Source: Terebella lapidaria
Taxonomy: Eukaryota; Annelida; Polychaeta; Terebellida; Terebellidae
Assembly (NCBI GenBank): GCA_949152475.1
Contig: OX424564.1
Span: forward strand, 30,812,165 to 30,876,164
Direction of reading: 5' to 3'
DNA: 64,000 nt
Each line of letters opens with the position of its first letter. Positions within the stretch are counted from its first letter, which is position 1. Shown here in pieces: positions 12,811-24,459 of the stretch. Made by a program: the position numbers and the translations under genes. The notes under the pieces are model-generated. The model was not told the DNA's origin. It ran no database searches and saw nothing but the letters and a program-made list of their open reading frames with translations.

Positions 12811-13020
12811 TAGGGGCGGGAAATGCTTACTCTTTCCGGAACACCTGATTTCACCTCCTAATGGCCATTTTTGGGGGTTCATGAGTTTCCCTGTCATTTT
12901 TGTTTTCTCTCACTTCGTATGACTGATATGACTTTCTGTCCCCGGACTATGAGATTGGATAACGGACCCAGTTTTGTTTGCTCGGAATACTTAATACTGG
13001 GTATTGATTCCACGTCTATT
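12811..13020 (+). mobile_element. 3' terminal fragment of a retroelement, nested in the 4.8 kb transposon
   Basis: About 96 percent identical by eye (about 9 differences in 209) to 61191-61399, where the same stretch directly follows the stop of a reverse transcriptase fragment. Both copies lose similarity at exactly the same point, after 'ccacgtctatt', which marks the 3' terminus of the source element. The left end is a 5' truncation. It interrupts a repeated motif of the surrounding transposon. Confidence 0.8.
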
Positions 13021-14799
13021 ACAACAAAAATCTCAAAACTGATGAAATAATTTTTGAGAAAACGACCAAAATTTGAATTTGGGGCCTTTTTCAGCCTTTT
13101 GAGCCTAGATTTCGAGCCTTCCGAGCATTCAAGGCACTCCATCTTTATACACATTGTCAAAAAATCCAATTACAATGTTTTGAAATAAAATATCTAAAGT
13201 GATCAGACAGTATTCGAGGAAAGACAGACAAAGACCAAATTTGACTGTTTCGACTTTTTAAGGTCATCCAAGGTCAAATTCAAGCTCGCCACACAAGTCG
13301 CCATATATGACTTACCATTTGAAAGTGCCAATTTCTAAGGTCTATCTTCAGGCGTTCTAGGAGTACAGTTCTGGCAGCTCCCATTATGAAGGAAAAAAGT
13401 GCCGAAAATGTTTTAAGTCCAGAATTTTTTTCAAAGGGTGAAAAACATTGAGAATGGATAGTAATGCGATTTGGGGCAAAAAAAATTTCTTGCTGAACCG
13501 TTAAAATGGCCGCCACACAATGACCGGCGATTCAAGGACAACAAAACTTATACACATCATAAAGGTACATAAGGCAATGTTTTAAAACAAAAATCTCAAA
13601 ACTGATCAGACAGCTTTTGAGAAAATGGCCGCCAAAGTTCAAAATTGGCCATTTTTCGTAAAAAATGGCCGCCATTTTGGAAAAAAAATACGAAAATAAA
13701 AAATAATAACTCATTCTTGAAATATTCTTAGGCATTTTTGTGCAAAAATTTCAGAAAAATCCGTCTGTAAACTTTAAAGATAAAAATGTGGACGGACGAC
13801 GGACGGACGACGGACGCAACATAATGACAATAGGTTATCGGACCATAGGTCTGGTAACCTAAAAATTAGGTCAAGCTTTGCCCAACATACCACAAAGAGA
13901 GCGTGTAGGATTTTGATTCCAAAAATATAGTCTATTTCAATCTCAGAAGCATCAGGGATGTCTCAGCGTAATTTTCTCATAGCCCTGGGTCGTTTGACGG
14001 ATTGACCCCAAATCAAGAGGCTTCTTTCCTGGTGGTATATGGACCTCCATGAAAGTTTCGCAGCCATTGCTGCAACATTTTTGTAGGTATATTTGTATGT
14101 CTGGAAATAAAATGATCGAGCTCATCCTCACGGACTTCAAGAACCCCGTATCTGGCTCAAAAACGATATACTCTTTTTCACGTAACATTACCAGGATGTT
14201 CCAAGAGTAGCTGGATGTATTTGTTACCCTAATGTGTGGGACAGTACTTGGAAACCAGTGTGATCAATCTTGCTCATTCATTCTAAGTATTCATTTTAAT
14301 ATTTGTCTTAAATATAATGCACAATCAATAAAAACCAAAGTAGCATTACTAAATAAGGTTGTGTCACAGGAACTTTTGATGTGGTTGGCAGATCAAAAAT
14401 ATGACTTGGTACTCATGAGGATGACATTCTGACCCATGAGTCATTACCAGAGAACTACAACATCAATTATGCACCATGTCAAGGGCTTTGGCGTCACCAT
14501 GGATTGGCCTTGGTACACAAATCCAGTATGGACATTACAGTCATAACATCCAGCCAAAACAAAATAACTTTCAATTTCTGGACTTTCTAGCTTGCTAAAA
14601 AAAATCGCCGAAAGACGACTAGTTGCTCACATTCATCAGAATCAGCCGGCAGATCGAATGCAAAGCGCGTACCCAAGTCTGTTTATCTGTACAACTGGAC
14701 CGCGTTAGATGGTTGACTTCCATATTATGCTGAACAAACTAAACTTCAACATCAGGTGTATTTGCCCTGTCTTGAATCTTGCTTTGCCGCTCACGCGTA

Positions 14800-15093
14800 C
14801 CGTATTGGTCCTAATAGTAGCACGGCGAGCCAAAGCAAGACCTCATGCAGCGCCGCGCGCAAATATGAGGTCAAACTTGAGGTCAAATTTAAGAAAATCA
14901 CTGAATAATATACCTATAGCCTTTAGTTCCCTTTATTATGATTCAAATAACATGAATGTATGGATTTGAACACTCTAAGATCTTATTAGAAAGATATGAA
15001 GTGAATTATTCGGTTACAAAAATCAAACATTTTTGGGCAGAAAAGGGGGCCGCTCTACTATTAGGGCGCGTGCCACTATTAGGACCAATACGG
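14800..15093. mobile_element. 294 bp MITE with TA flanks, nested
   Basis: The 25 bp ends CCGTATTGGTCCTAATAGTA... and their reverse complement at 15069-15093 match with one difference. TA lies immediately outside each end (14798-14799 and 15094-15095), as for Tc1/mariner-type insertions. The interior is non-coding. Nearly identical arms suggest a fairly recent insertion into the larger 12634-17410 element. Confidence 0.7.
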
Positions 15094-15167
15094 TACATCA
15101 TCGGAAGAAAACTACGAGCTATAACGGTTGGTGTACATCGCAGATATGTCTCTGTTCCCAATCATCT

Positions 15168-15252
15168 AGTACATGTATGTACAAGAGTGATTCATTAGTA
15201 CATGTATGTACAAGAGTGATTCATTAGTACATATATGTACAAGAGTGATTCC
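15168..15252. repeat. Tandem repeat, 29 bp unit, three copies
   Basis: Three consecutive copies of a 29 bp unit containing 'gtacatgtatgtacaagagt'. The first two are identical and the third is slightly diverged and shortened. The unit contains the palindrome gtacatgtatgtac. It lies inside the 4.8 kb transposon. Confidence 0.9.
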
Positions 15253-15764
15253 AGACCAGAACGCACTGACGTGGTCTTGGATGCCTCTTGGATGTTGAAG
15301 CAGGTTACACACCTGTGAGTGCCATGGACAGTGCTTGTACCTTGGGTTAGTCAAAGACAAACACCTGACCATGGAGATACATATTACGTTAGTCTTAAGA
15401 GCTTACTACAAGCGTCTTTTCGAAAAATCACGTGCAGAGTCTATATGCAAAAAATCCGATGTACAGGATCAACAATTTCAGTTGTACGCACAACAGGCGA
15501 TACAGAACAACAGTGTCGTTTTGATCATGAACTAAGTATAAAGTGCCATATAATCACGGAACTGAAGGCACTAGATTGGACACCTATTGAACACCAATCT
15601 TTTCAGAGAAAAGATTAGTTTGTCCCGATCACCATGCAAACTATTGTCATTGAGTGGAAAGGCCATTATTTCAGAACTCTTGGACGGTAATAGACGTCTT
15701 CTAAGTGTAGGCCTATCAGTAATGAATTTTGGCATGACTGAAGACATACAAATATACCTGATGC

Positions 15765-16715
15765 AAATATTGGTTGGGATATTGTAACATCTTGATTCAA
15801 CTGTCAATGGTAGTGGGCATCTTGGATTTTTACTCTCATTTCCAACGAAATTTTGCATTTATTGTAAAACAGACCCCATACTCAACTTCTGCATGCCTGA
15901 AAACAGTAGAATAGACCTGCTGTTTATCAGACCCCGCAAACAGCTTCTGCATGCTTGAAAACATAGGAATAGACCTGCTGTTCATCATCTTAATAATATT
16001 GACCTGGATATGGCAATAACGTGAATCAACTGCAAATTGTGGCAGCCATCTTGGTGTTTTTTCTCTCATTTCCAACGAAGAATGACAATGTCCAAGATGC
16101 TAGAATGGATGTAAAAACTGCCTCTGTGGCCGAGTGGATGGGGCCGGTGGCTCTTGAACAACAAAACTCGGAGGTGGTTGGTGACGCACATGTTCTGCAT
16201 TCATTGTGGAACAGACGCCACAGCCGACTTCTGCATGTCTGAAAACATACGGATAGACTATTGATCACCTCTGTGCTCGGATTTGGCAATTACGTGAATC
16301 AACTGCAAGTTGTGGCGTTCATCTTGGATTTTTTTCTCTCTTTCCCGACAAAGAATGACAAGTTCTGCATTTAGTGTGAAACAGACCACACCGTCAACTT
16401 TAGCATGTCTGAAAACATACGAATAGACCTGCAATTCATTTTCTTAGTTCGAATTTTGACCGGGATATCGCAACATCGTAATTTAACTGCGAATTGTGGT
16501 CACCATCTTGGATTTTTCCACTCATTTTCAACGAAAATTTAAGAATTTTGCATTTAGTGTGAAACAGACCCCATAATCTACTTCTGCGTGCCTGAAAACA
16601 TAGGAATAGACCTATTATTTATCATCTCAATGCAAATATTGGCTGAGATATTGCAAAATCTTGATTCACCAGCAAGCGTGGCGGCCATATTGAATTTTCC
16701 GTCATAATTCCAGAA
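15765..16715. repeat. Diverged tandem array, unit about 200-250 bp, about five copies
   Basis: Repeating landmarks in constant order are 'caactgcaa.ttgtgg', 'catcttggattttt', 'ctcatttccaacgaa', 'gcattta.tgt.aaacagacc', 'cttctgcatg.ctgaaaacata' and 'gaatagacctgc'. One copy carries an extra block of about 100 bp around 16100-16190. The copies are clearly diverged, so the array is not recent. No protein frame runs through it. Confidence 0.75.
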
Positions 16716-17410
16716 TAATGAAACATCCAACTTAGCGTTATATCTAAAATGAAAACAAGTGTCATCGACATCATCTGTGTCAAGTTTGATGCTTTTGCCA
16801 CCAAATCCACAATCCTTTCAGATGTCTATATATGTCTTCCCCACCATTATCAAACTGAACGATTTTCACACTGTTATACTATATGAAAGCTATATGAAAG
16901 TATTTATGTAACCATAGATACCGATGCGTGTAACAAGTTATCCTGGTGTTTTATTTTATTATCATGAGGTTAGGGTTCATCGGCAATTCAATAAAACAAA
17001 TATTTTTCATAATTTTTTACTTTTCAGAATAGAAATATTTCAGTAAGTTGTGTGAAACTTCGATAATATATGCATTTTTTTCGTTGCCAGGCAGGTTACC
17101 ATGACAACTATGTATTGGCATGTCATGAAAACTATCTTATCGGATGGAGCATCTTCAATTCTATCAGAATGGATGTAAAATTTCATAATATATACGAAAT
17201 AGGCTCTGAGGGATGGTTATTTGCAATCTGTGTATATTTTAAATATTCCCACCCACACTGTTGCTATGGCAACCAAAAAATCACCCAAAGCATCATTTTA
17301 AAAATGGCCCCCCATTATTTTCATGAACTACAGACTCAGGGCTTTAAGAAAATATAGGTCCCCCTTGGTCCCTAAAAATGGTATGAAAAGTTGATTTGGC
17401 CCATGGACTA

Positions 17411-18037
17411 GTAGCAACCAGGCCCCGCATGGGCAAGCTTCTTCCCAATGACCATGAGGGCTAAAATTACACTAACATATACAGTACGGCTAACGCCGCA
17501 CAATTTCCGAAAATGTGTAAGGTCGCCCACATAAACATGGCCCATAATCATGGTATATAGACCACACCATCTAAATATTCATGTAAACCAGTTTCTATGC
17601 ATTATAAACCGGACAATCAATGGTCAATACCTATCTCCTCTCGGGTATCAGAAGGTGTTGTCATAATGCACCACTGTTTGCAACAGAAGAACCAGTTTGA
17701 GTAGTAATGTGACATAACATATGGTTAATGTTGTCGGTGGCCTAGCTAGGTAGCAACCAGGCCCCGCATGGGCAAGCTTCTTCCCAATGACCATGAGGGC
17801 TAAAATTACACTAACATATACAGTACGGCTAACGCCGCACAATTTCCGAAAATGTGTAAGGTCGCCCACATAAACATGGCCCATAATCATGGTATATAGA
17901 CCACACCATCTAAATATTCATGTAAACCAGTTTCTATGCATTATAAACCGGACAATCAATGGTCAATACCTATCTCCTCTCGGGTATCAGAAGGTGTTGT
18001 CATAATGCACCACTGTTTGCAACAGAAGAACCAGTTT
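17411..18037. repeat. 339 bp tandem duplication; one copy split by the 4.8 kb transposon
   Basis: The unit consists of part A (54 bp) and part B (285 bp). Copy 1 is 12580-12633 plus 17414-17698, split by the transposon; copy 2 is 17699-18037 and uninterrupted. By eye the two copies are identical along their length, and 'agttt' is shared at both junctions, consistent with a recent duplication through short microhomology. Copy 2 preserves the pre-insertion site of the transposon. No gene is recognised in the unit. Confidence 0.9.
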
Positions 18038-18675
18038 ATAGTGTGGTTAATGGCTGATTTCATCAGTGCATGGGTTGCACTGTTGTTATAGTTAAAGTCT
18101 TTGTGAACATTATGACGATGCTATCTTTCAAGAATTGTTGCGATGTAGATCTTATAAGTTTCACTCTTGATTCTGCCCAGGAATAATAATTTTAACCAGA
18201 AAAATTAAACCAGAAAATTAATTATAAGTAAGTAAGTAAGTAATTTATTTCCAAATTGCACACAAGATGAACATATTCAATAGATGATATAAGAAATGCA
18301 CAATTTGTGGACTCCACCAGAGGCCGATGCCTGTAACTTGATTGCTCAAGCGGTGAAGCCCATTACATTGAAATAATAGTAACACAAAATATGGAACGGA
18401 TAGGAACAAACTATTTACAAGTTGGACTCACGTATGAGTTGCATACTACATATAACAACATCACAAACATGTAGATATATATATACATTAATTTCACGTA
18501 GAAATACATATTATTCATATTATTCACATACACCCATATATACAGGAGATGATGATACAGTTGCTGAACCTGTGTCAGTATTAACAGATTGAACATAAAA
18601 TTTACACATACTACTGTGAAATGCCAAACTTGTGGTATTACATAGAGTGAGAAATGAATGAAAAAAGTCCTTTTC

Positions 18676-18720
18676 CATACCCCCCCCCCCCCATGACACA
18701 CACACCCACACCCACACACA
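18676..18720. repeat. Poly-C and (CA)n microsatellites in the LINE tail
   Basis: A run of C followed by CA/CCA-rich repeats within the LINE 3' untranslated region. Confidence 0.8.
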
Positions 18721-19007
18721 TCCTTACACTATTGGCAAACGATACAGGATTGGTAAAGCAAAAAAAAATGAAATATGAAAAAATGACACAAGACACAAAA
18801 AAAAGACAAACTAATAAAGCGACCGTAGTAACGTGAGCTTATGAAAATACAATACAGCCATGAAATTTTGCAGTATCCAGGGAGTATTACTAGATTAGAT
18901 AGTTAGTTATTCATCAAATATTTCGAAATGAAGTGTTGTTTTATCTTAGATTTGTAGGCGCTGAATGAAATGCTGTTTTTTATATGGGTTGGTGTATTTA
19001 GCCATAA

Positions 19008-19430
19008 TTACGGACCTTTACGAATGAAGCTGTTTCCAAAAATTTGAACATTCCACCTAGTTATATGGGGGTCTTTACAATGTCTAGTGTTGAAAGAGTG
19101 GATAGAACTGTTTGCCACAAAAAGATTGTTCAGCGAACTTGGTGGTTCATTGCGGGAATGAAGATACGTGAATTTACTAAGTTCAATATTGAACAAATCA
19201 TGTAGCTTAGCTATGCCTGTTTTATGATAGAGTGGCGTAGAGCTGGCATTGAAACGTGATCCAGTGACGCATCGGATTGCTTTATTTTGCTTGATTTCAA
19301 GCGGGCGCAGTATCGTTTTTTGTGCAGAACCCCATAACAATATACCATAGTGTAGGTAGGAATGAAACAGACTAAAATATAACGATTTGAGGTGGGCTCT
19401 ACTTAACATGTTTTTGACAGTGTTTAACAT
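19008..19430 (-). pseudogene. LINE ORF2 C-terminal region
   Basis: 140 residues continuing the RT protein after a frameshift, with the usual post-RT motifs LYFSLFHSYLHYGILLWG and KQNKAIRCVTG typical of Jockey/CR1-superfamily LINEs. It ends at a natural stop before the 3' untranslated region. Confidence 0.8.
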
Positions 19431-19653
19431 ATAGGGCGCTGGACAATTTTTTCAAGACGTGTTCAATGTGGACATTCCAACTCAGCTTACTGTCTATATG
19501 GATACCAAGAAATTTAACAGAAAGTGATGGTGTAATGTATTCGGTATCGACTTTTAACGAATGGGTGTTGTAGTTGTGTACCAGCTTCTTGGAGAATAAG
19601 ATTATATTAGTTTTGCTAACATTCAGTGATAATTTGTTGCTCCGGAACCGAAA

Positions 19654-20847
19654 TCAGAGGAGGATATCTGATTTAACAATGTGATATAGGTGTTGAAGGT
19701 TATTGTGAGTATAATACAACGTTGTATCGTCTGCAAATAAAATACATTTTGATTTTGTTATTGAGTTGGGAATATCGTTTGAATATATGATAAAAAGTAA
19801 CGGACCCAATACTGAACCCTGTGGCACACCGTATTTTATAGGATAGAGGTTCGAACATGAGTTTTTGAACTTGACATACTGCTCACGGTTATTTAGGTAG
19901 CTCCGGAACCACTCCAAGGCAATCCCTCGAATACCATAATATTCTAATTTGGACAACAGAATAGAATGGTCAATAGTATCGAAAGCCTTGGAGAGGTCCA
20001 GGAAAACTCCAAGTGTGTACATGTTATTGTTAAGGCCAGTTAGGGTATCGAATACAAATTCTGTAACTGCATTAATAGTTGAATGTTTGGGCCTAAATCC
20101 GTATTGCTTAGGATAGAGTATATTATGTTGTACGAGAAACGTATACAGTCGTGTGTGGATGATTTTTTCTAAGAGTTTAGAGTAACAGGGTAATAATGAT
20201 ATTGGCCTATAGTTATTCAGCATTTGCTTGTTTTTATTTTTGTAGATTGGGATTATTTTCGCCGTTTTCATTTGCTGAGGGACAATTCCCGTTGAAATTG
20301 ATTTGTTTATTAGTAATGATTTCGGGGTGCAAACTGCATGTTTTATCTGTTTTATGAAGTGACTACTCAAATTATCAACTCCTGAACTTTTTTTCCCTTT
20401 CAATGAGTCTATCATTTTCATGGGGTTGAGAAATATAGAGTTTGGGTTCGGTTGTTCAATTAGATATTCAGTGAAATGTTTAGGGGCTGATGGAATTTGT
20501 TCTGCCAGCGAAACGCCTATGTTTGAGAAATATTTGCAGAACCCGTCAGCGATTTTGGTTGGATCAGTCTCAGGTTTATTATTGATAAGAAAGGTGTCGG
20601 TGATTGATGATTTGTCATTTGTTCGCCCTATAACATTGTTCAAACTTTTCCACGTTTTTTTCACATCACATTTGTATTTATCAAGAAGAGACCCATAGTA
20701 TTCGCGTTTGCATTGTCTTTTCAAAGCTCTGAATAAGTTCCTATGCTTAATATATTTTTGGTACGAACTATCTGTTTTTGATTTACGTAGGCACTTTTTA
20801 TAAAGTTTGATACATTTGGATGATGACTGTAACAACCCTTGTGTCAT
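19654..20847 (-). pseudogene. LINE reverse transcriptase domain (broken ORF2)
   Basis: 397 residues of LINE ORF2. The order is a basic linker (residues about 1-70), then the core RT blocks: NYRPISLLPCYSKLLEKI around residue 215, QYGFRPKHST, LDLSKAFDTIDHSILLSKL with the first catalytic Asp, GVPQGSVLGPLLF, and FADDTTLYY with the catalytic FADD pair. All catalytic residues are present, so the domain decayed only recently. The frame continues past a TGA into SNKLSLNVSKTN and KFLGIHID motifs before a shift. Such enzymes copy their own RNA at a nicked chromosomal site (target-primed reverse transcription); this copy cannot make a full product. Confidence 0.85.
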
Positions 20848-21049
20848 CCAGGGTTCTTTTATTACACGTTTTCTCTATTTCAGGAGCGAATTTGTCCATA
20901 GCCTGTTTTACTTTGTTTGTGAAGGATGCGTAAGCGTCATTGATGGGAATTCGGTCGAGGTATGTCCATTAATAACAAATGGTTCGGAATGGAACCCCAT
21001 ATACTGACTTTTTTTCTTGAAATAAAGTCTTCGATAGACAGCTCATTCC

Positions 21050-21700
21050 ATACAACATGCTAATGTATATTACATCAGGATCGTGTATCTGGTCGGGTCT
21101 CCATTCGGCTACCAATGACTCTGCTATATTTCACAAGACGATAACGTATCGTTCTACACTTATATCTACTTCCGCAATACTTTTCCCCTTTCGTAACCAA
21201 TCTGTTTTCCTTTATGCAAAACCAAATGGTGTAAAAACCAAATGATGCGCACTGTATGCGTCTTTGGAACGAACTTATTAACCCAAGTCGAACTGATTGA
21301 CGAGTGCACCGAACTTCTCACTTCCGCTACTCTGTAATCAGTATGGTATTGTAAAGGCACTGTATTATGCATGTCGTGTTGATCAATTTCTGTTTTGGTA
21401 GTCCGCCCACAGGGAACAGGAAAGATAATCATGGCATATATACACACACACTGTAAATATTTCAATGTAACACCTCTGGGCATAGAAGTCAATACTAGTA
21501 ATAGATTTGTACTGCATGTATTCACGTGTTTCTGTGACACCATTAGGCATGAACGATTCCCAAGTTGAAAGCATAATACCATAATAGCATATTCCGATAT
21601 TATATAAACAGGAAAGCACGTTGAAATAACCATAACGCACAAAAACCATAGTAATATTATTATGACTTATCAAAACTTTTATGAGTGTGGGATTATAGTT
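21050..21700. repeat. Host repeat unit, continuation after the LINE
   Basis: Contains the marker blocks 'atctacttccgcaatac', 'ccaatctgttttcctt', 'aacccaagtcgaactga' and 'cagtatggtattgtaaagg', matching 11460-11640. Open frames across 21166-21673 on the minus strand are not kept in the other copies and look like chance. Confidence 0.6.
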
Positions 21701-23120
21701 GTATTCTGTTTATCGAATGAAACAAAACAAAACAAGCCATATGTGGTGAACAGGTCTTATTTTACTCATTACACGAACTACACATCTTAAGAAAAGTTCC
21801 AATAATTCCATCAGAAACAAGTATCTGTCAATTTTCTCAGTTGTTGTAACACAACTGCACAGACTCGATGTACACGATGAATTCGTTATGATCTGTCAGG
21901 CAAAACCGGGGCAATTTGTTAATGATTGCTCAAACAGCACACTCTGTATCAATTTTTCTTCTGTTCTTCGGATATGTTTTCTATGTGGTGTTTGAGTCAG
22001 GAATCGTTGCGATGTTTAGTCATAGTACATTATCTTTTGTTGAGAAACGCTATCGTGGAAGAGGTTGGTTGCAGTCAAAGCTCTTCAACAGAGTGGCATA
22101 TATATATATCTAAAGAGTGGACAGACTAGCTTTCTGAGAAATCGTCTGCGTAAATGTACCAAGTGACATAGTACCAGGACGCTGTCAGGCTATGTTCATT
22201 TCGACCCATACCTCTCACCCGCGTCTACTAGTATAATAGCATAATACGAACCACTGAGACTCTTGTGGTATTTATGGATTCTTCATCCGCGTTGACAGTC
22301 TATGTCCCCCATTTCCTATGGCTGATTTATGTTTTGATTTGACGTTCACTGATGGAAGTATCGTTTAATAATTGTCGTGAACATCCTGTTTGATGATGCG
22401 ACCTCCTTATCAGTTATATGACGTTTGTATCGGATCAATTGAAAGGGAATGACGTGAGACATCACTGGGTCCAGGGGATCATACGCTGCACCTTTATTAT
22501 ATTACTACTCATGTGCAGTTCTGGAACGCTTTGACACCCCACTTCGTGCTACGGACGGTGGATTTGAGTTGCGCATTGCTAACCGGGTCATCCAGTTCTT
22601 GTTCGTCCAAAATCAGAGATTCATGTTCAATGTCACTGACTATCCATTGGTACTGCTTCACGCGCTGTCAAGCTGTCCGTCTGACGAATCTGTCAATATC
22701 ACTTGACAAAGTGTTCACGCGCGCGACGTTCTTTTGGGCTCGGCTCCAACGATTGAACATGAAATACAGGCGTCTTATGACATCTGAAACGAAAAACCAA
22801 AACTCAAATTAAAAGAACGGTAAGCGGTCGTCAAATGTCATTAGAAAAGGAAAATCGGACCTCAAATGAAAATAATGGTATATACGTTTGAATTTGAGGC
22901 AGCCCTCGTTCGCACAGCTATAAATAGTTATGGTTGTAACATAAATTTATATCAAAAGTTACAATGACGTCATTAGTATCGGCTTGTAACTACTAGTAAC
23001 TACCAGGAAGTTGGTTGTCCAATGATTATTTTTTACACTTTTCTGATCAACCCACCAGCCTCAATTCATCACGTAAAGGCTATATACGAATCAACATTTG
23101 ATATGGCGTATATTCCCGTC
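21701..23120. other. Intergenic stretch, nothing recognised
   Basis: AT-rich, with a GC-richer patch around 22500-22750 that contains an open frame of 99 residues I do not recognise. No repeat or motif stands out. Confidence 0.35.
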
Positions 23121-23124
23121 GAAA

Positions 23125-23360
23125 CCATACATGAATTCCCTTAATATGACATCTAATTCCTTTGAGATGGCATTTAAGAAAAACTGCCGAGCAAACAAAT
23201 ATAACGAGCAATAACGTGAAACGTGACAATCAAGTGTCTGGACTTTTGTCCACCACGTATTCAGCATACTATTCTTGCCTCTGTGTTTTTAATATATTTT
23301 CTGGTCATGTAAGTATCTCGTATCGTTCGTCCTGTCACTTCATTGGCAGTACCTGAATGG
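23125..23360. repeat. Host repeat unit, block Y
   Basis: Contains 'cctttgagatggcattt', 'gtgaaacgtgacaatca' and 'gtctggacttttgtcca'. Counterparts lie near 39560-39650, 43430-43490, 45615-45790, 48430-48600 and 53625-53770, all in the same orientation. Confidence 0.65.
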
Positions 23361-23812
23361 AAACTAATGAAACAGACACATAGAGACCTAAAGATCATAT
23401 AAAGTCATTGACATTGCATAATGATCGAATTACATTTACACACATGTATGCATGACTCTGAATCAAGCGGAATGTCGTACCATTACATAGTGTCGTTAAC
23501 GATGCTATGTATGTGTGAATAAATGTGTAGATGTTGTACATTATTCATATGCCTACTGTAGTAATATTTATAAACCGAGCCTAATTTTTTTCCACCAGAA
23601 GCTTCTTGGCATTTCATGTATTTGTAACAGAGACCCCTTGCATGTTCCAAACAAAACTCGTCTTCTTGGATTCCTCACGAGCATCCTCGTGATGTGTATA
23701 ACGATAAGCCGTTGCTCTTGACTTGAGGGTCTGTGCGTGACGGCCATATTAAGTTTCTGACGGGTCGACAGATTATGTATTTTGCGTTTAGGGGCCGGTC
23801 ATTATTTATCAG

Positions 23813-23899
23813 GTGTGTGTGTGTGTGTGTGGGGGGGGGGGGGGTAAAAACCTCTTCACACCTCCATTTTCAACATTATTGGGGGGGGGGGGGGGGGGT
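23813..23899. repeat. (GT)n and poly-G microsatellites
   Basis: A GT dinucleotide run leads into a G run, and a second longer G run starts near 23880. Such tracts are error-prone in sequencing, so lengths may not be exact. Confidence 0.9.
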
Positions 23900-23989
23900 C
23901 GGAGTTTGAATTTCAGTTAATGTGGGAATATCTGTATGTTGAAATATTGAATTAATAGATGAAAACAATCCACTAAACATGGACTGAAT

Positions 23990-24450
23990 GTAAGTATCAA
24001 TCTATTACCACCAATATAGTCAAATTTTGATGATTCCAATAACAAACGTAAAATACATTTTGCAATAGAAACAAAGCCCGACCAAACAGTTTATCGAAAG
24101 TCACACTGGCGTCATCAGGGGCAGAGAGTGTGCTAAATGTAGCTGTTTCTACTCTACACCTGATGGAATTAGTATACAACTGCCCAACAACCTATGAAAA
24201 TACTTTAGGAATCCGAAACAAACCCCATGGAATCGATATATGCGAGTACATAAGTACCTAATCACAAGCCTAAAGGCTACTGAGTTGATGGTATCCTCGG
24301 GGACAGATTTAACGTCCACCAGCAGTGACACCGGCTCAGTGGTATGAATGTAACTATCAATCTATTACCACCAATATAGCCAAATTTTGATGATTCCAAT
24401 GACAAACGTAAAATACATCCTAAAATAGAAACAAAGCCCGACCAAACAGG
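23990..24450 (+). repeat. Approximately 100 bp motif, two direct copies; third copy inverted in the 6.7 kb MITE
   Basis: About 100 bp beginning 'atcaatctattaccaccaat' occurs at about 23996-24095 and 24357-24450. The reverse complement occurs inside the MITE at about 6985-7085. The two direct copies probably represent ends or internal parts of related MITEs. Confidence 0.75.
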
Positions 24451-24459
24451 CGCGCCCGC

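Larger units (their letters stand above)
12634..17410. mobile_element. 4.8 kb inverted-repeat DNA transposon, family with TAGTCC-TGGGCC ends, copy 1
   Basis: Termini read TAGTCC(T/A)TGGGCCAAA inward. Imperfect complementarity continues about 110 bp and includes a well-kept stretch around 'agggaccaagggggacctat'. The 3 bp GTA flanks both ends (12631-12633 and 17411-17413). The paralogous empty site at 17750-17752 has a single GTA, confirming both boundaries and the 3 bp duplication. The interior has no recognisable transposase. It contains a nested retroelement 3' end (12811-13020), a nested MITE (14800-15093), a 29 bp triplet repeat and an approximately 230 bp tandem array. A second member lies at 55381-58960. 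Superfamily not assigned: a 3 bp duplication is compatible with PIF/Harbinger or CACTA, but the ends match neither classical pattern. Confidence 0.85.
18226..21000 (-). mobile_element. 5'-truncated LINE, CR1/L2-type, decayed
   Basis: Reads on the minus strand. A reverse transcriptase region (20847-19654) and a C-terminal region (19430-19008) are followed by a 3' untranslated tail of about 780 bp that ends at 18226-18243 in four to five TTAC units, a microsatellite tail of the kind seen on CR1/L2-like LINEs. Coding similarity can be followed upstream of 20847 in another frame to about 20960, so the 5' break lies near 21000, where host repeat sequence resumes. No endonuclease domain remains. 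Disruptions seen are a shift near 20855, a TGA at 19654 in place of an expected Trp codon, and a shift near 19435. It sits inside a host repeat unit related to 11044-11640. Confidence 0.85.
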
